From Polaribacter sp. WD7 (GTDB lineage Bacteria; Bacteroidota; Bacteroidia; Flavobacteriales; Flavobacteriaceae), in assembly GCF_003335085.1 (NCBI RefSeq), contig NZ_QPEJ01000015.1:124001-188000 (forward strand): a stretch of DNA of 64,000 nucleotides. Direction: 5' to 3'. A program made the position numbers and the translations under genes. The first letter of the stretch is position 1. Each line of letters opens with the position of its first letter. The notes beneath the pieces are model-generated. The model was not told the DNA's origin and made no database searches. It saw only the letters and a program-made list of their open reading frames with translations. This document shows positions 1-7,662 of the stretch, one piece after another.

Positions 1-153
1 GCAGTTGGTACTTTAAGTGTGCATGACGCTTTACGTTCTTTTTCTATTAGAACTTTTGTAGCTTCTAAAGATACAGAATATAACAATGCAATTTTAGAAG
101 AGTTATTAGATAAAAAAGCATCTAACTTTATAAGTACAGATTACCTTTTGTAA
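1..153 (+). CDS. C-terminal end of an unidentified protein (partial)
   Basis: The first 153 bases read as one open frame with no start codon in the window, ending in TAA. It encodes about 50 residues, beginning [20 protein letters not shown] and ending STDYLL. I do not recognise the family. A strong terminator follows 24 bases downstream, which supports this being the true end of a gene. The rest of the gene lies outside the window. Confidence 0.7.
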   Translation, partial: AVGTLSVHDALRSFSIRTFVASKDTEYNNAILEELLDKKASNFISTDYLL

Positions 154-176
154 GAAAAAAAACATATAAATTTTTT

Positions 177-203
177 AAAACCTCGCTTTTAGCGAGGTTT
201 TTC
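177..203 (+). terminator. Intrinsic terminator after the partial first gene
   Basis: A stem of AAAACCTCGCT against AGCGAGGTTTT with a three-base loop is followed by T residues. It lies just after the stop of the truncated gene at the window edge. Confidence 0.85.
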
Positions 204-300
204 ATTTGCAATATTTTAAATGAGTACAGATTTAATTTGTATGAGTTCAGTAAAGAAATCCATCTAATTTACCTTTGAATTGAACTTAAAAACAAATAAA

Positions 301-753
301 ATGAAAACTATAAAGATATTAGTAGTGGCTGCAACAGTGGCGTTTACATCTTGTAATACAAAAAATGAAAAAACAAACATAGAGCTAAAAGATGGTACAA
401 ATGTATATTACAATGCATATGATGAAACAGCATTATCCATTGACGGATGGAACGCTTTTGCAGATGCTAATGAAACACTGTTAGGTTTAGATAAAAAATC
501 TTATGAAATTTCAACAGAACGTATAGAAAATTTAGATGAATCAATTACTAATCTGTCAGGTACAATTCCTGCATCTTTAAAGACAGAAGAAGTTTTAGAA
601 GATATAAGTGATGTAAATGAAGAATATAGAAAATTGGTGGATGAGCTAAATGAACCCCAAAAAAATATAAAACAAAATATAGAAGAATTGGTAGAGAAGT
701 TTGACGATTTACGTGAAGAACTAAATGAAACTGTAGAAGATTATGTTTCGTAA
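301..753 (+). CDS. Small predicted lipoprotein with coiled-coil region
   Basis: A 150-residue protein of unknown function. It starts with a lipoprotein signal (MKTIKILVVAATVAFTSC), so Cys18 is the likely lipid anchor. The rest is acidic and helical, and the second half has heptad-like spacing suggesting a coiled coil. The ATG at 301 is preferred over a TTG at 280, because it puts the signal peptide at the N-terminus and a TACCTTTG box (270-277) lies just upstream. The gene stands alone between two terminators. I do not recognise a family; a periplasm-facing helical lipoprotein is as far as the sequence goes. Confidence 0.7.
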   Translation: MKTIKILVVAATVAFTSCNTKNEKTNIELKDGTNVYYNAYDETALSIDGWNAFADANETLLGLDKKSYEISTERIENLDESITNLSGTIPASLKTEEVLEDISDVNEEYRKLVDELNEPQKNIKQNIEELVEKFDDLREELNETVEDYVS

Positions 754-771
754 TTAATGGTTATGTGATTA

Positions 772-808
772 AAAGGGAGGCTATGTGGTCTTCCTTTTTT
801 TTTTTTAA
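772..808 (+). terminator. Intrinsic terminator
   Basis: A seven-pair stem (AAGGGAG with CTTCCTT, including one G-T pair) is followed by a run of about 12 T. It lies 20 bases after the lipoprotein stop codon. Confidence 0.75.
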
Positions 809-867
809 TTAAACCATAACAATTAACAAAAATTTTATATGAGTTAATGTAAAGGTTAATGACCATT

Positions 868-875
868 TATTTTTG
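868..875 (+). promoter_or_regulatory. Bacteroidota -7 box before the barrel gene
   Basis: TATTTTTG matches TAnnTTTG. It lies downstream of an in-frame ATG at 859, so that ATG would not be transcribed, and this fixes the start at 895. No clear -33 element was found. Confidence 0.5.
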
Positions 876-894
876 TACAAAATTATATACAATC

Positions 895-2088
895 ATGAAA
901 AATTACCTCTCAAAAATTACACTAAAAACCACAATACTATTAATGACACTATTTCTTTGCATTAGTTTTTTAAGAGCACAAGAAAAGAAAAAATCTAGTG
1001 GATTAGACAACTTTGTAGAAACATTTACTTTTTATCCAAATAAGAATAAAGTAGCGCAAGACTCAACCCTATACCTTTCAAAAATTATTACAGCTCCTAT
1101 TATTAGTTATTCACCAGAAACAAGTTTAGGTTTTGGCCTTGGAGCAAAATATTTATTTAAATTTAAAGGAAGTGGAGAGGAAACAAGAACTTCTAATATG
1201 CCCGTTTCTTTATTATATACTTTAAACAATCAGTTTTTTATCTATTCTGGATTTGAGATTTTTACAAACCAAGAAAAGTGGGTCATTTCGGGTAATATTG
1301 CTTTTCAAAATTATCCAAGGTTTTACTACGGAATAGGAAGAAATACACCAAAAACAAATGAAGAAATTTATGATAACTTTCAAGTTCTTGTAGAACCTAT
1401 TCTTTTAAAAAGAGCGTTTGCAAGATATTTATTTTTAGGAGGTGGTTTTAGATTTAATAAAATTTATGATACTGAAGTAGAACCTGGTGGATTGTTAGAT
1501 ACAAACAGACCTTCAGGTTTTGACGGTTCTACATCAACTGGTTTAGAATTGGCATTATTGTACGATAGTAGAGATAATATCTTAAATGCTTCTAAAGGAT
1601 GGTATTTTGAACTTACTAAAGGTTTTTATAACACCTCTTTAGGCGGTACGCATAACTTTGATTTAACTCGTTTTGACCTACGTCACTATATAAAAGTTTC
1701 TAAAAAAAATGATGATGTTTTGGCTTTTCAAGCTGTAGGACATTTTTCTAATGGAGATGTCCCTTTAGCAGAACTTGCTCTATTAGGAAATGAGCGTATT
1801 ATGAGAGGATATATTGAAGGTAGGTTTATAGAAGAAAATTTAGTAGCGGCTCAGGTAGAATATAGAAAAACATTTAAAGATAGTCGTTTTGGTTTTGTAG
1901 CTTTTTTAGGTGCAGGAGACGTATTTAACAAATCAAGAGATCTAAAAGTTAACGACTTAAAATTGAATTACGGAGCAGGTTTACGCTTTATGTTAGATAA
2001 AAAAGAAAGATTAAATATAAGATTTGATTTTGGATCAGGTAACGAAACAGATGGTAATTTCTATATCAACATTGCAGAGGCGTACTAG
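895..2088 (+). CDS. Outer-membrane beta-barrel protein, BamA/Omp85 barrel family
   Basis: A 397-residue protein with a signal peptide (TLFLCISFLRAQ) followed by a region resembling the C-terminal barrel of the Omp85 surface-antigen family. The family-like elements are an early GFGLGAKYLFKF strand, a YDSRDNILNASKGWYFE segment near the middle, and GNERIMRGYIEGRF, the equivalent of the conserved lid-loop RGY/F motif in BamA-type barrels. No POTRA repeats are present, so it is a barrel-only member and unlikely to be the essential BamA. The start is placed after the -7 box at 868-875. The cargo or function is unknown. Confidence 0.8.
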   Translation: MKNYLSKITLKTTILLMTLFLCISFLRAQEKKKSSGLDNFVETFTFYPNKNKVAQDSTLYLSKIITAPIISYSPETSLGFGLGAKYLFKFKGSGEETRTSNMPVSLLYTLNNQFFIYSGFEIFTNQEKWVISGNIAFQNYPRFYYGIGRNTPKTNEEIYDNFQVLVEPILLKRAFARYLFLGGGFRFNKIYDTEVEPGGLLDTNRPSGFDGSTSTGLELALLYDSRDNILNASKGWYFELTKGFYNTSLGGTHNFDLTRFDLRHYIKVSKKNDDVLAFQAVGHFSNGDVPLAELALLGNERIMRGYIEGRFIEENLVAAQVEYRKTFKDSRFGFVAFLGAGDVFNKSRDLKVNDLKLNYGAGLRFMLDKKERLNIRFDFGSGNETDGNFYINIAEAY

Positions 2089-2093
2089 TTTTT

Positions 2094-2498
2094 TTAATCG
2101 AGTCGTGGTTTTTTGCGCAACGCTTTTTTAACACCAACTTTTTTCTTAGCTTCTATTCTTTTTTTAATAGCTGCTTTAGTAGGTTTTGTTTTTTTTCTTT
2201 GCTTTGGAAGAATTAAATTAGTTTTTATAATTGTTAAAAAACGAGCAATTGCGATGTCTTTATTTCTATGTTGAGATCTAGTTTCATCACAAAAGGTAAT
2301 TAAAACATTTTCTTTACTTAATCTAGATTGTAATTTGGTTTTTAATAAACTTTTTTCTTGAATAGATAAAGCAGCAGAGTTTTCTAAATCAAAAGTCAGC
2401 TCTATTTTAGAAGAAACTTTATTTACATGTTGCCCACCAGCACCAGAACTTCTAATAGCTTTAAATGTAATTTCTTTTAAAAGTGTTTCTGTGTTCAT
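2094..2498 (-). CDS. arfB: Peptidyl-tRNA hydrolase ArfB (alternative ribosome rescue)
   Basis: 134 residues, the normal size for ArfB (YaeJ). The release-factor domain carries the catalytic GGQ within SGAGGQHVNKVSSKIEL near residue 20. The basic tail (KKRIEAKKKVGVKKALRKKP) is the part that enters the empty mRNA channel in this family. It hydrolyses peptidyl-tRNA on ribosomes stalled without a stop codon. The ATG overlaps the stop codon of the upstream kinase gene by one base, so the two are probably co-transcribed and translationally coupled. Codon-recognition domains of a true release factor are absent. Confidence 0.92.
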   Translation of the reverse strand: MNTETLLKEITFKAIRSSGAGGQHVNKVSSKIELTFDLENSAALSIQEKSLLKTKLQSRLSKENVLITFCDETRSQHRNKDIAIARFLTIIKTNLILPKQRKKTKPTKAAIKKRIEAKKKVGVKKALRKKPRLD

Positions 2499-3085
2499 TA
2501 CGTAAGTGGGTTAGCGAAATTAAAACCAGATAATAATCTGTCAATTGCCTTTACTGCTTTTTGTAAACGTTGTGTTTTAGTACCTTTTAATACAATGTAA
2601 GGTCTGTCGTGTTCTTTTAACGCCTTTTCAAAAGCAGTAAACATTTCTAAACGTTGTTGGGGTCTATCACGTAAATCATCTGCAACCCAAGGTGTATCAA
2701 TATACGTCAAAAAATAAAGATCATATTGGTTTTTTCTAGCGGCTTCGTCCAAGCGCTTATCAACAAAACCATCATAAAACTCCTGAGAATATACCTTGGT
2801 CTCAAGCAAATCTGTATCACAAATTAAAACTGTATTAGCTTTTTTAGTCAATTTATTTTCTAGATTCATTTGACCAATAGCAATCGGAATTATATCTTCT
2901 TTTTCACAAATTTTACGTTCATTGTCCCATTTTTCTTGCAAATATGTTCTCGCATATTCCGGTACCCAAACGGTATTGTAATGGCGAGCTAAATCGCGAG
3001 AAAGTGTAGTTTTTCCCGTAGATTCTGGTCCAAAAAGAACAATTTTTACAATGTTGTTGGGTTCTTGATTAAGCTTTTTTTCCAT
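2498..3085 (-). CDS. NadR-type nicotinamide riboside kinase (ATPase)
   Basis: 195 residues. The Walker A motif GPESTGKTTLSRDLA is followed by WVPEYARTYLQEKW, the pattern of the ribosylnicotinamide kinase domain of NadR. A further DTDLLETKVYSQEFY segment fits the same family. The adenylyltransferase and regulator domains of enterobacterial NadR are missing, so this is a stand-alone kinase domain. It would phosphorylate imported nicotinamide riboside to NMN. Its start lies 40 bases inside the 3' end of pnuC, which points to tight coupling with the transporter. Direct evidence for the substrate is the motif plus this context. Confidence 0.88.
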   Translation of the reverse strand: MEKKLNQEPNNIVKIVLFGPESTGKTTLSRDLARHYNTVWVPEYARTYLQEKWDNERKICEKEDIIPIAIGQMNLENKLTKKANTVLICDTDLLETKVYSQEFYDGFVDKRLDEAARKNQYDLYFLTYIDTPWVADDLRDRPQQRLEMFTAFEKALKEHDRPYIVLKGTKTQRLQKAVKAIDRLLSGFNFANPLT

Positions 3086-3678
3086 GAGATATACCCAAAG
3101 ATAGCAATAAAAGTAAAACCGAAATACTGAAAACTTGTAAACGTAAATCCTTTATAGAAATATAAAGGAACAGAAATTATATCTCCTACAATCCAAAATA
3201 CCCAGTTTTCAATTTTACGTTTTGCCATCAACCACATACCTACAAAGAAAATTGCTGTGGTTAATGTATCTACATAAGCTACCCAGTTTGTCCATTTATC
3301 AAACGTAGAATAGACCAAATAAACAAAAAATAAGGTAGCTATAAATATAAATGCAGCTGTTTTTTGTTCTTTTTTAGTAGTTTTAGAAATAGGAGTAACA
3401 CTGGTTTTGTCTACTTTTCGAGTCCAAATATACCAACCGTAAATACTCATAACAAAGTAATATCCGTTTATCATCATATCTCCTAAAAGTTGCCATTTTA
3501 AGAGTAGATAAACAAATAATAAAGTACTTACCATGCCTGTAGGAAATACCCAAATTTTATTTTGCTTAGAAAACCAAACCGATAAAAAACCAAAGACTAC
3601 AGCAATAATTTCAAGAACAATATCTACAGTCTCGTAAGTATTATATTGCTGAAAAAAGAAATCTAAAATTGCAGACAT
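3046..3678 (-). CDS. pnuC: Nicotinamide riboside transporter PnuC
   Basis: 210 residues with about seven hydrophobic helices and PnuC-type motifs: WVFPTGMVSTLLFVYLLLKW, an NGYYFVMSIYGWYIW segment and a late ENWVFWIVGDIISVPLYFYK. PnuC transports nicotinamide riboside by facilitated diffusion, and phosphorylation by the overlapping downstream kinase traps it in the cell. The pair therefore forms a compact NAD-salvage module. The start ATG is three bases beyond the stop codon of the upstream GGGP synthase gene, so all four leftward genes to arfB may share one transcript. Confidence 0.93.
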   Translation of the reverse strand: MSAILDFFFQQYNTYETVDIVLEIIAVVFGFLSVWFSKQNKIWVFPTGMVSTLLFVYLLLKWQLLGDMMINGYYFVMSIYGWYIWTRKVDKTSVTPISKTTKKEQKTAAFIFIATLFFVYLVYSTFDKWTNWVAYVDTLTTAIFFVGMWLMAKRKIENWVFWIVGDIISVPLYFYKGFTFTSFQYFGFTFIAIFGYISWKKSLIKNPTTL

Positions 3679-3681
3679 TTC

Positions 3682-4434
3682 TTATTTTTTTAATTGCTCA
3701 AAAAAACGCGCGTCATTTTCAAAAGCAGTACCAATAACCACTAGATCTGCACCTGCACTAAAAGCATTTTCTAATTGATGTTTGCTGCGAATACCACCAC
3801 CAACAATTAGAGGAATAGATACATTGTTTTTTACGGTGGTAATAATAGCGGTTTCTACAGGTATTTTAGCGCCACTTCCTGCTTCTAAATACATAAGTTT
3901 TTGCCCTAATAATTCTCCTGCAAGAGCAGTATGTAGTATTAATTCTTGATTATTTTGAGAAATGGGTTTGGTATTGCTTACTTTTTGAGTTGCTGTTTCT
4001 TTAGCGCCATCAATTAAAAGATATCCTGTAGATATAATTTCTAAATCTGTATTTTTTAAAACAGGAACTGCTTTAATTTGTTGCTCAATTAAATATTCAG
4101 GATTCCTGCCAGAAAGCAAGCTTAAAAATAAAATTCCGTCTGCTTTGTTTGTAATTTGAGACACATCACCAGGAAACAAAAGTACAGGTAAATGAGTAAC
4201 TTGTTTAATAGCAGAAACAACTTTTTCTGTTTGGTTGTGTATGTCTGTACTGCCACCAACAAAAATATGTGTTGTTATAGATTGATGCACTTTTTCAAAA
4301 AAAGCAGGAATAGTGTTAATTTCAATCTTTTCAGGATCAATTAAAACAGCCAAAAGTTTTTTGTTCTCTTTTTTGGCTTGTACAATGTTTTTGTAGATGT
4401 TCACGAATGCGAAAATAAGAAGTTCTCTATACAT
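3682..4434 (-). CDS. Geranylgeranylglyceryl phosphate synthase family protein (PcrB/GGGPS)
   Basis: 250 residues with a TIM-barrel prenyltransferase pattern: LAVLIDPEK near the N-terminus, IFVGGSTD, a phosphate-binding LEAGSGAK, and IPLIVGGGIRS with GADLVVIGTAFE at the C-terminus. The family joins a polyprenyl diphosphate to glycerol-1-phosphate, making the ether bond best known from archaeal lipids. Bacteroidota members are known and belong to a group separate from Bacillus PcrB. The chain length used here cannot be read from sequence. It heads the leftward cluster that continues with pnuC. Confidence 0.9.
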   Translation of the reverse strand: MYRELLIFAFVNIYKNIVQAKKENKKLLAVLIDPEKIEINTIPAFFEKVHQSITTHIFVGGSTDIHNQTEKVVSAIKQVTHLPVLLFPGDVSQITNKADGILFLSLLSGRNPEYLIEQQIKAVPVLKNTDLEIISTGYLLIDGAKETATQKVSNTKPISQNNQELILHTALAGELLGQKLMYLEAGSGAKIPVETAIITTVKNNVSIPLIVGGGIRSKHQLENAFSAGADLVVIGTAFENDARFFEQLKK

Positions 4435-4497
4435 TTTTCCTTATTCTTCAGAAAAACACTCTAACTAACAGTTTACCACTAGACTTTACAACTATTT

Positions 4498-5124
4498 TTA
4501 ATATGCAAAAACACAGGTAAAACCTTCAAACTCTAAAAATTCAACAGTATAAGAATTTTTATCACCATTAAACCGAATTTCACCCGAAGTTTTACCATCA
4601 TCAAATTTAAAATTATCAATATAAATATGGTGTAAAAACAACAGTTTTTTCTTACCATAAATTTTATACAAACTCTCTTTTGCACCCCAAACAATGGTCA
4701 ATTTAGAAATCATAGCATCAACGTTAGCTATCGTTTTGTATTCTTCAATTGGAGTAAATTTATGTGCTATTTTTAAAATCTTTTCACGCTGTTTTTCAAT
4801 ATCAATACCAACTTCAGTTTTGTTAGAAAAAATGATAGCAGTAAAATTAAAAGAATGTGTAATCGAAATAAACCTTCCTTGGTTTAAATGAGGTTTTCCA
4901 AATTCATCATATTGTAAGTCAGCATCTGTCAACCCAATAATATTTAGCAAGTGTCTAATAGATAAAAAACCTTTTTGATGAATTTCAGATTTCATTGATT
5001 GTAACCGTAACTCGCTGTTTTCAGATAAAGTAATGCCATGTTTCAATTGGTCAACTGTCTCTTCAATCTTCCAAATCAATACTTTAGTTGTAGGATTAAC
5101 CGTTAAAGTTTTATAAAGTGCCAT
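4498..5124 (-). CDS. 4'-phosphopantetheinyl transferase superfamily protein
   Basis: 208 residues. The two hallmark motifs are present: VGIDIEK (magnesium-binding Asp and Glu) near the middle and WGAKESLYKIYGKK further on. ISITHSFNFTAII is the usual preceding strand. Its two-subdomain, Sfp-like length suggests a carrier-protein activating enzyme rather than the 120-residue AcpS. It would transfer phosphopantetheine from CoA to a serine of an acyl- or peptidyl-carrier protein. No carrier-protein or synthase gene is nearby, so the partner is unknown. It is divergent from ahcY. Confidence 0.88.
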   Translation of the reverse strand: MALYKTLTVNPTTKVLIWKIEETVDQLKHGITLSENSELRLQSMKSEIHQKGFLSIRHLLNIIGLTDADLQYDEFGKPHLNQGRFISITHSFNFTAIIFSNKTEVGIDIEKQREKILKIAHKFTPIEEYKTIANVDAMISKLTIVWGAKESLYKIYGKKKLLFLHHIYIDNFKFDDGKTSGEIRFNGDKNSYTVEFLEFEGFTCVFAY

Positions 5125-5145
5125 ATTATTTTAAAAAGGATGTCG

Positions 5146-5153
5146 TATCTTTG
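5146..5153 (+). promoter_or_regulatory. -7 box of ahcY
   Basis: TATCTTTG, a full match to TAnnTTTG, lies 35 bases before the ahcY ATG. No convincing -33 element was found. Confidence 0.55.
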
Positions 5154-5188
5154 CAATCTCAAAAAATAGAATATAAATATACATAAAT

Positions 5189-6502
5189 ATGAGTGCAACT
5201 ACAGCATACGTACCATTTAAAGTTAAAGATATTTCTTTAGCAGATTGGGGTAGAAAAGAAATTGAATTGGCAGAAGCAGAAATGCCAGGGCTAATGAGTT
5301 TGAGGGAAGAATATGGAGACGCTCAACCTTTAAAAGGAGCACGAATTGCAGGATGTTTGCACATGACTATCCAAACTGCAGTTTTAATAGAAACTTTACA
5401 AGCTTTAGGGGCAGAGGTAACTTGGAGTTCTTGTAACATATTTTCAACACAAGACCAAGCTGCTGCTGCAATTGCTGCTGCTGGTACACCAGTGTATGCT
5501 TGGAAAGGAATGAACGAAGAAGAATTTGATTGGTGTATAGAGCAAACTTTGTTTTTTGGTGAAGACAAAAAACCATTAAATATGATTTTAGATGATGGTG
5601 GAGATTTAACCAATATGGTTTTAGACAAATATCCAGAATTGGCTGCAGGAATTAACGGTTTATCTGAAGAAACAACCACAGGAGTTCACAGATTATATGA
5701 GCGTGTAAAAAACGGAACGTTACCAATGCCGGCAATCAATATCAACGATTCTGTTACAAAATCTAAGTTTGATAACAAATACGGTTGTAAAGAATCTGCT
5801 GTGGATGCAATAAGAAGAGCAACAGATATTATGTTAGCAGGTAAAAGAGTTGTTGTTTGTGGTTATGGAGATGTAGGTAAAGGTACAGCAGCTTCTTTTA
5901 AAGGTGCAGGTTCTATTGTTACAGTTACAGAAATTGATCCTATTTGTGCATTACAAGCAGCCATGGACGGTTTTGAAGTAAAAAAATTAGAAACTGTTAT
6001 GGGTAATGCAGATATTATTATTACTACTACAGGTAATAAAGATATTGTAACTGCAGAACACTTTAAAGGCGTAAAAGACAAGACAATTATCTGTAACATT
6101 GGGCATTTTGATAATGAATTAGACATTGCTTGGTTAAATGAAAACTATGGTGATACCAAAGTAGAAATTAAACCTCAAGTAGATAAATATACTATTAATG
6201 GTAATGATATTATCATTTTAGCAGAAGGACGTTTGGTAAATTTAGGTTGTGCAACAGGTCATCCAAGTTTTGTAATGAGTAACTCATTTACCAACCAAAC
6301 TTTAGCTCAAATAGAATTGTGGAACAACGCAGATGCTTACGAAAATAAAGTATACATGTTACCAAAGCATTTAGATGAAAAAGTAGCAAAATTACACTTA
6401 GAAAAAATTGGTGTAGAGTTAACAGAATTACGTTCTGATCAAGCAGAATACATTGGTGTAACTGTAGAAGGACCTTATAAGCCAGAGCATTATAGGTATT
6501 AA
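5189..6502 (+). CDS. ahcY: Adenosylhomocysteinase
   Basis: 437 residues, full length. It hydrolyses S-adenosylhomocysteine to adenosine and homocysteine, removing the inhibitory by-product of methylation. Visible motifs are [36 protein letters not shown] around the substrate lysine region, the NAD-binding [18 protein letters not shown], and the conserved C-terminal end KPEHYRY. The gene is monocistronic: a -7 box lies upstream and a terminator begins 24 bases downstream. Nothing unusual is seen. Confidence 0.98.
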   Translation: MSATTAYVPFKVKDISLADWGRKEIELAEAEMPGLMSLREEYGDAQPLKGARIAGCLHMTIQTAVLIETLQALGAEVTWSSCNIFSTQDQAAAAIAAAGTPVYAWKGMNEEEFDWCIEQTLFFGEDKKPLNMILDDGGDLTNMVLDKYPELAAGINGLSEETTTGVHRLYERVKNGTLPMPAININDSVTKSKFDNKYGCKESAVDAIRRATDIMLAGKRVVVCGYGDVGKGTAASFKGAGSIVTVTEIDPICALQAAMDGFEVKKLETVMGNADIIITTTGNKDIVTAEHFKGVKDKTIICNIGHFDNELDIAWLNENYGDTKVEIKPQVDKYTINGNDIIILAEGRLVNLGCATGHPSFVMSNSFTNQTLAQIELWNNADAYENKVYMLPKHLDEKVAKLHLEKIGVELTELRSDQAEYIGVTVEGPYKPEHYRY

Positions 6503-6525
6503 TCTTTATTGATTTTTTAATATTT

Positions 6526-6553
6526 AAAACCTCTCAATTTTGAGAGGTTTTTG
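6526..6553. terminator. Bidirectional terminator between ahcY and the HEPN-like gene
   Basis: An AAAACCTCTCA stem pairs with TGAGAGGTTTT and is flanked by A and T runs, so it can act on both strands. The stop codon of the leftward gene (6534-6536) lies inside the stem. Confidence 0.85.
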
Positions 6554-7133
6554 TTTTGTATTCTTCGTTTATTTTATCCATATAGTTAATTGCGATTTCA
6601 ACAAAATCTACCAAAAAATCTATATTTCTCATTCTAATCATATTGCAACTTGGACCAAAATAAATATTATATTCTGACATTATTTTTATTGGTTTTTTTA
6701 CTATTCCATACTCGTGAATTATGCAGTTTCTAACACTATTAAAACCCATTAGTTTAATCCAATTATTACTTTGATTTTCTGCGTTTTCAATTTTACATAT
6801 TAGGTTTAGATATTTTCTATACTTATCAATATTATTTTTACCATTTATATCTGAAATTTTTATTTTGGAATTATTTTCCTTTTCCGCGAATTTTGCTGCC
6901 GATCTCATAAAATTTTCAAAATAGGAAAAACTTGATATGAATAGAGAATGAAGTAAAATCCAATTGAAATTATTTTTATAAAGTGATAAGTTTTTAAAAG
7001 TATCATCTTTTCTATTTTCTAAATATTCCTCAATAAATTCTTTTTCTTTTGATTCTCTAATTTTGATAGAATCGTTATATATAGAAATTAAATCTTTTAA
7101 GTTAGAAGAGTGTACTTTGAATGATAAATCCAT
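6534..7133 (-). CDS. HEPN-like protein with an R-x4-H motif, function unknown
   Basis: 199 residues, mostly helical. RNCIIHEYG near residues 135-143 fits the R-x4-6-H motif of HEPN-domain ribonucleases and nucleotidyltransferase partners. An earlier SSFSYFENFMRSAAKFAE helix resembles the first helix of that fold. No nucleotidyltransferase (MNT) or other antitoxin gene lies next to it, so it is not an obvious HEPN/MNT pair. The C-terminal residues are encoded inside the shared terminator with ahcY. The gene diverges from a DinB-like gene with a 30-base gap. Either a stand-alone stress RNase or a non-catalytic helical protein is possible. Confidence 0.6.
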   Translation of the reverse strand: MDLSFKVHSSNLKDLISIYNDSIKIRESKEKEFIEEYLENRKDDTFKNLSLYKNNFNWILLHSLFISSFSYFENFMRSAAKFAEKENNSKIKISDINGKNNIDKYRKYLNLICKIENAENQSNNWIKLMGFNSVRNCIIHEYGIVKKPIKIMSEYNIYFGPSCNMIRMRNIDFLVDFVEIAINYMDKINEEYKTKTSQN

Positions 7134-7163
7134 TATAGTTTGTATTTTGCCTAAAATTTCAAA

Positions 7164-7634
7164 ATGAAAGATACAAAAATATCAGCCCTAGAAAATAAAT
7201 TAAATTCAATCGAAAATTACATTTCAGATTTTGAGAAAAAGAATTTAAAAATTTCTAAAGCCACTGTAGGTTGGCATTTAGACCATAGTTTAAAAGTCAT
7301 AAACACTGTGGTTTCTTCAATGGAAAAATCAGACCCAAACTTATATAAAGATAATTTTAAGTTTTTGGGTAAACTATTATTAAGCCTCAACTTTTTTCCA
7401 AAAGGGAAAGCCAAAGCACCAAAATACGTACTGCCACCAAATGTTGTTTTAAAAGAAGAAATTGCATCTCAATTAAAATTAGCAAAAGAGAATATCAACA
7501 AAATAGAAAAACTTGATACGAATGCTTTTTTTAAACATCCTTTGTTTGGGAATGTTAACAAAAAAAGGGTACTAACTTTTTTAAATGTACACACAAATCA
7601 TCATTTAAAAATTATAAAAAATATTTTGAAATAG
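7164..7634 (+). CDS. DUF1569 / DinB-like protein
   Basis: 156 residues. VGWHLDHSLKVI near residue 37 and the C-terminal VHTNHHLKIIKNIL supply histidines spaced as in the DinB-like four-helix metalloenzyme superfamily; the N-terminal segment looks like DUF1569. Members are often metal-dependent thiol transferases or have no known activity. The substrate here is unknown. The gene is 28 bases upstream of the SLC13 permease on the same strand and may be co-transcribed with it. Confidence 0.75.
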   Translation: MKDTKISALENKLNSIENYISDFEKKNLKISKATVGWHLDHSLKVINTVVSSMEKSDPNLYKDNFKFLGKLLLSLNFFPKGKAKAPKYVLPPNVVLKEEIASQLKLAKENINKIEKLDTNAFFKHPLFGNVNKKRVLTFLNVHTNHHLKIIKNILK

Positions 7635-7662
7635 TTATTTTGCCAAAGATTAATCTACTAAA

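Noticed and set aside
280..300. TTG start for the first small lipoprotein
   Set aside because: Adds seven residues before a clean lipoprotein signal; the ATG at 301 fits better.
859..894. Upstream ATG for the barrel gene
   Set aside because: It lies upstream of the likely -7 box at 868-875 and would put 12 residues in front of a normal signal peptide.
5323..5679. Long reverse-strand open frame inside ahcY
   Set aside because: It mirrors a strongly conserved ahcY region, has no family features and no promoter.
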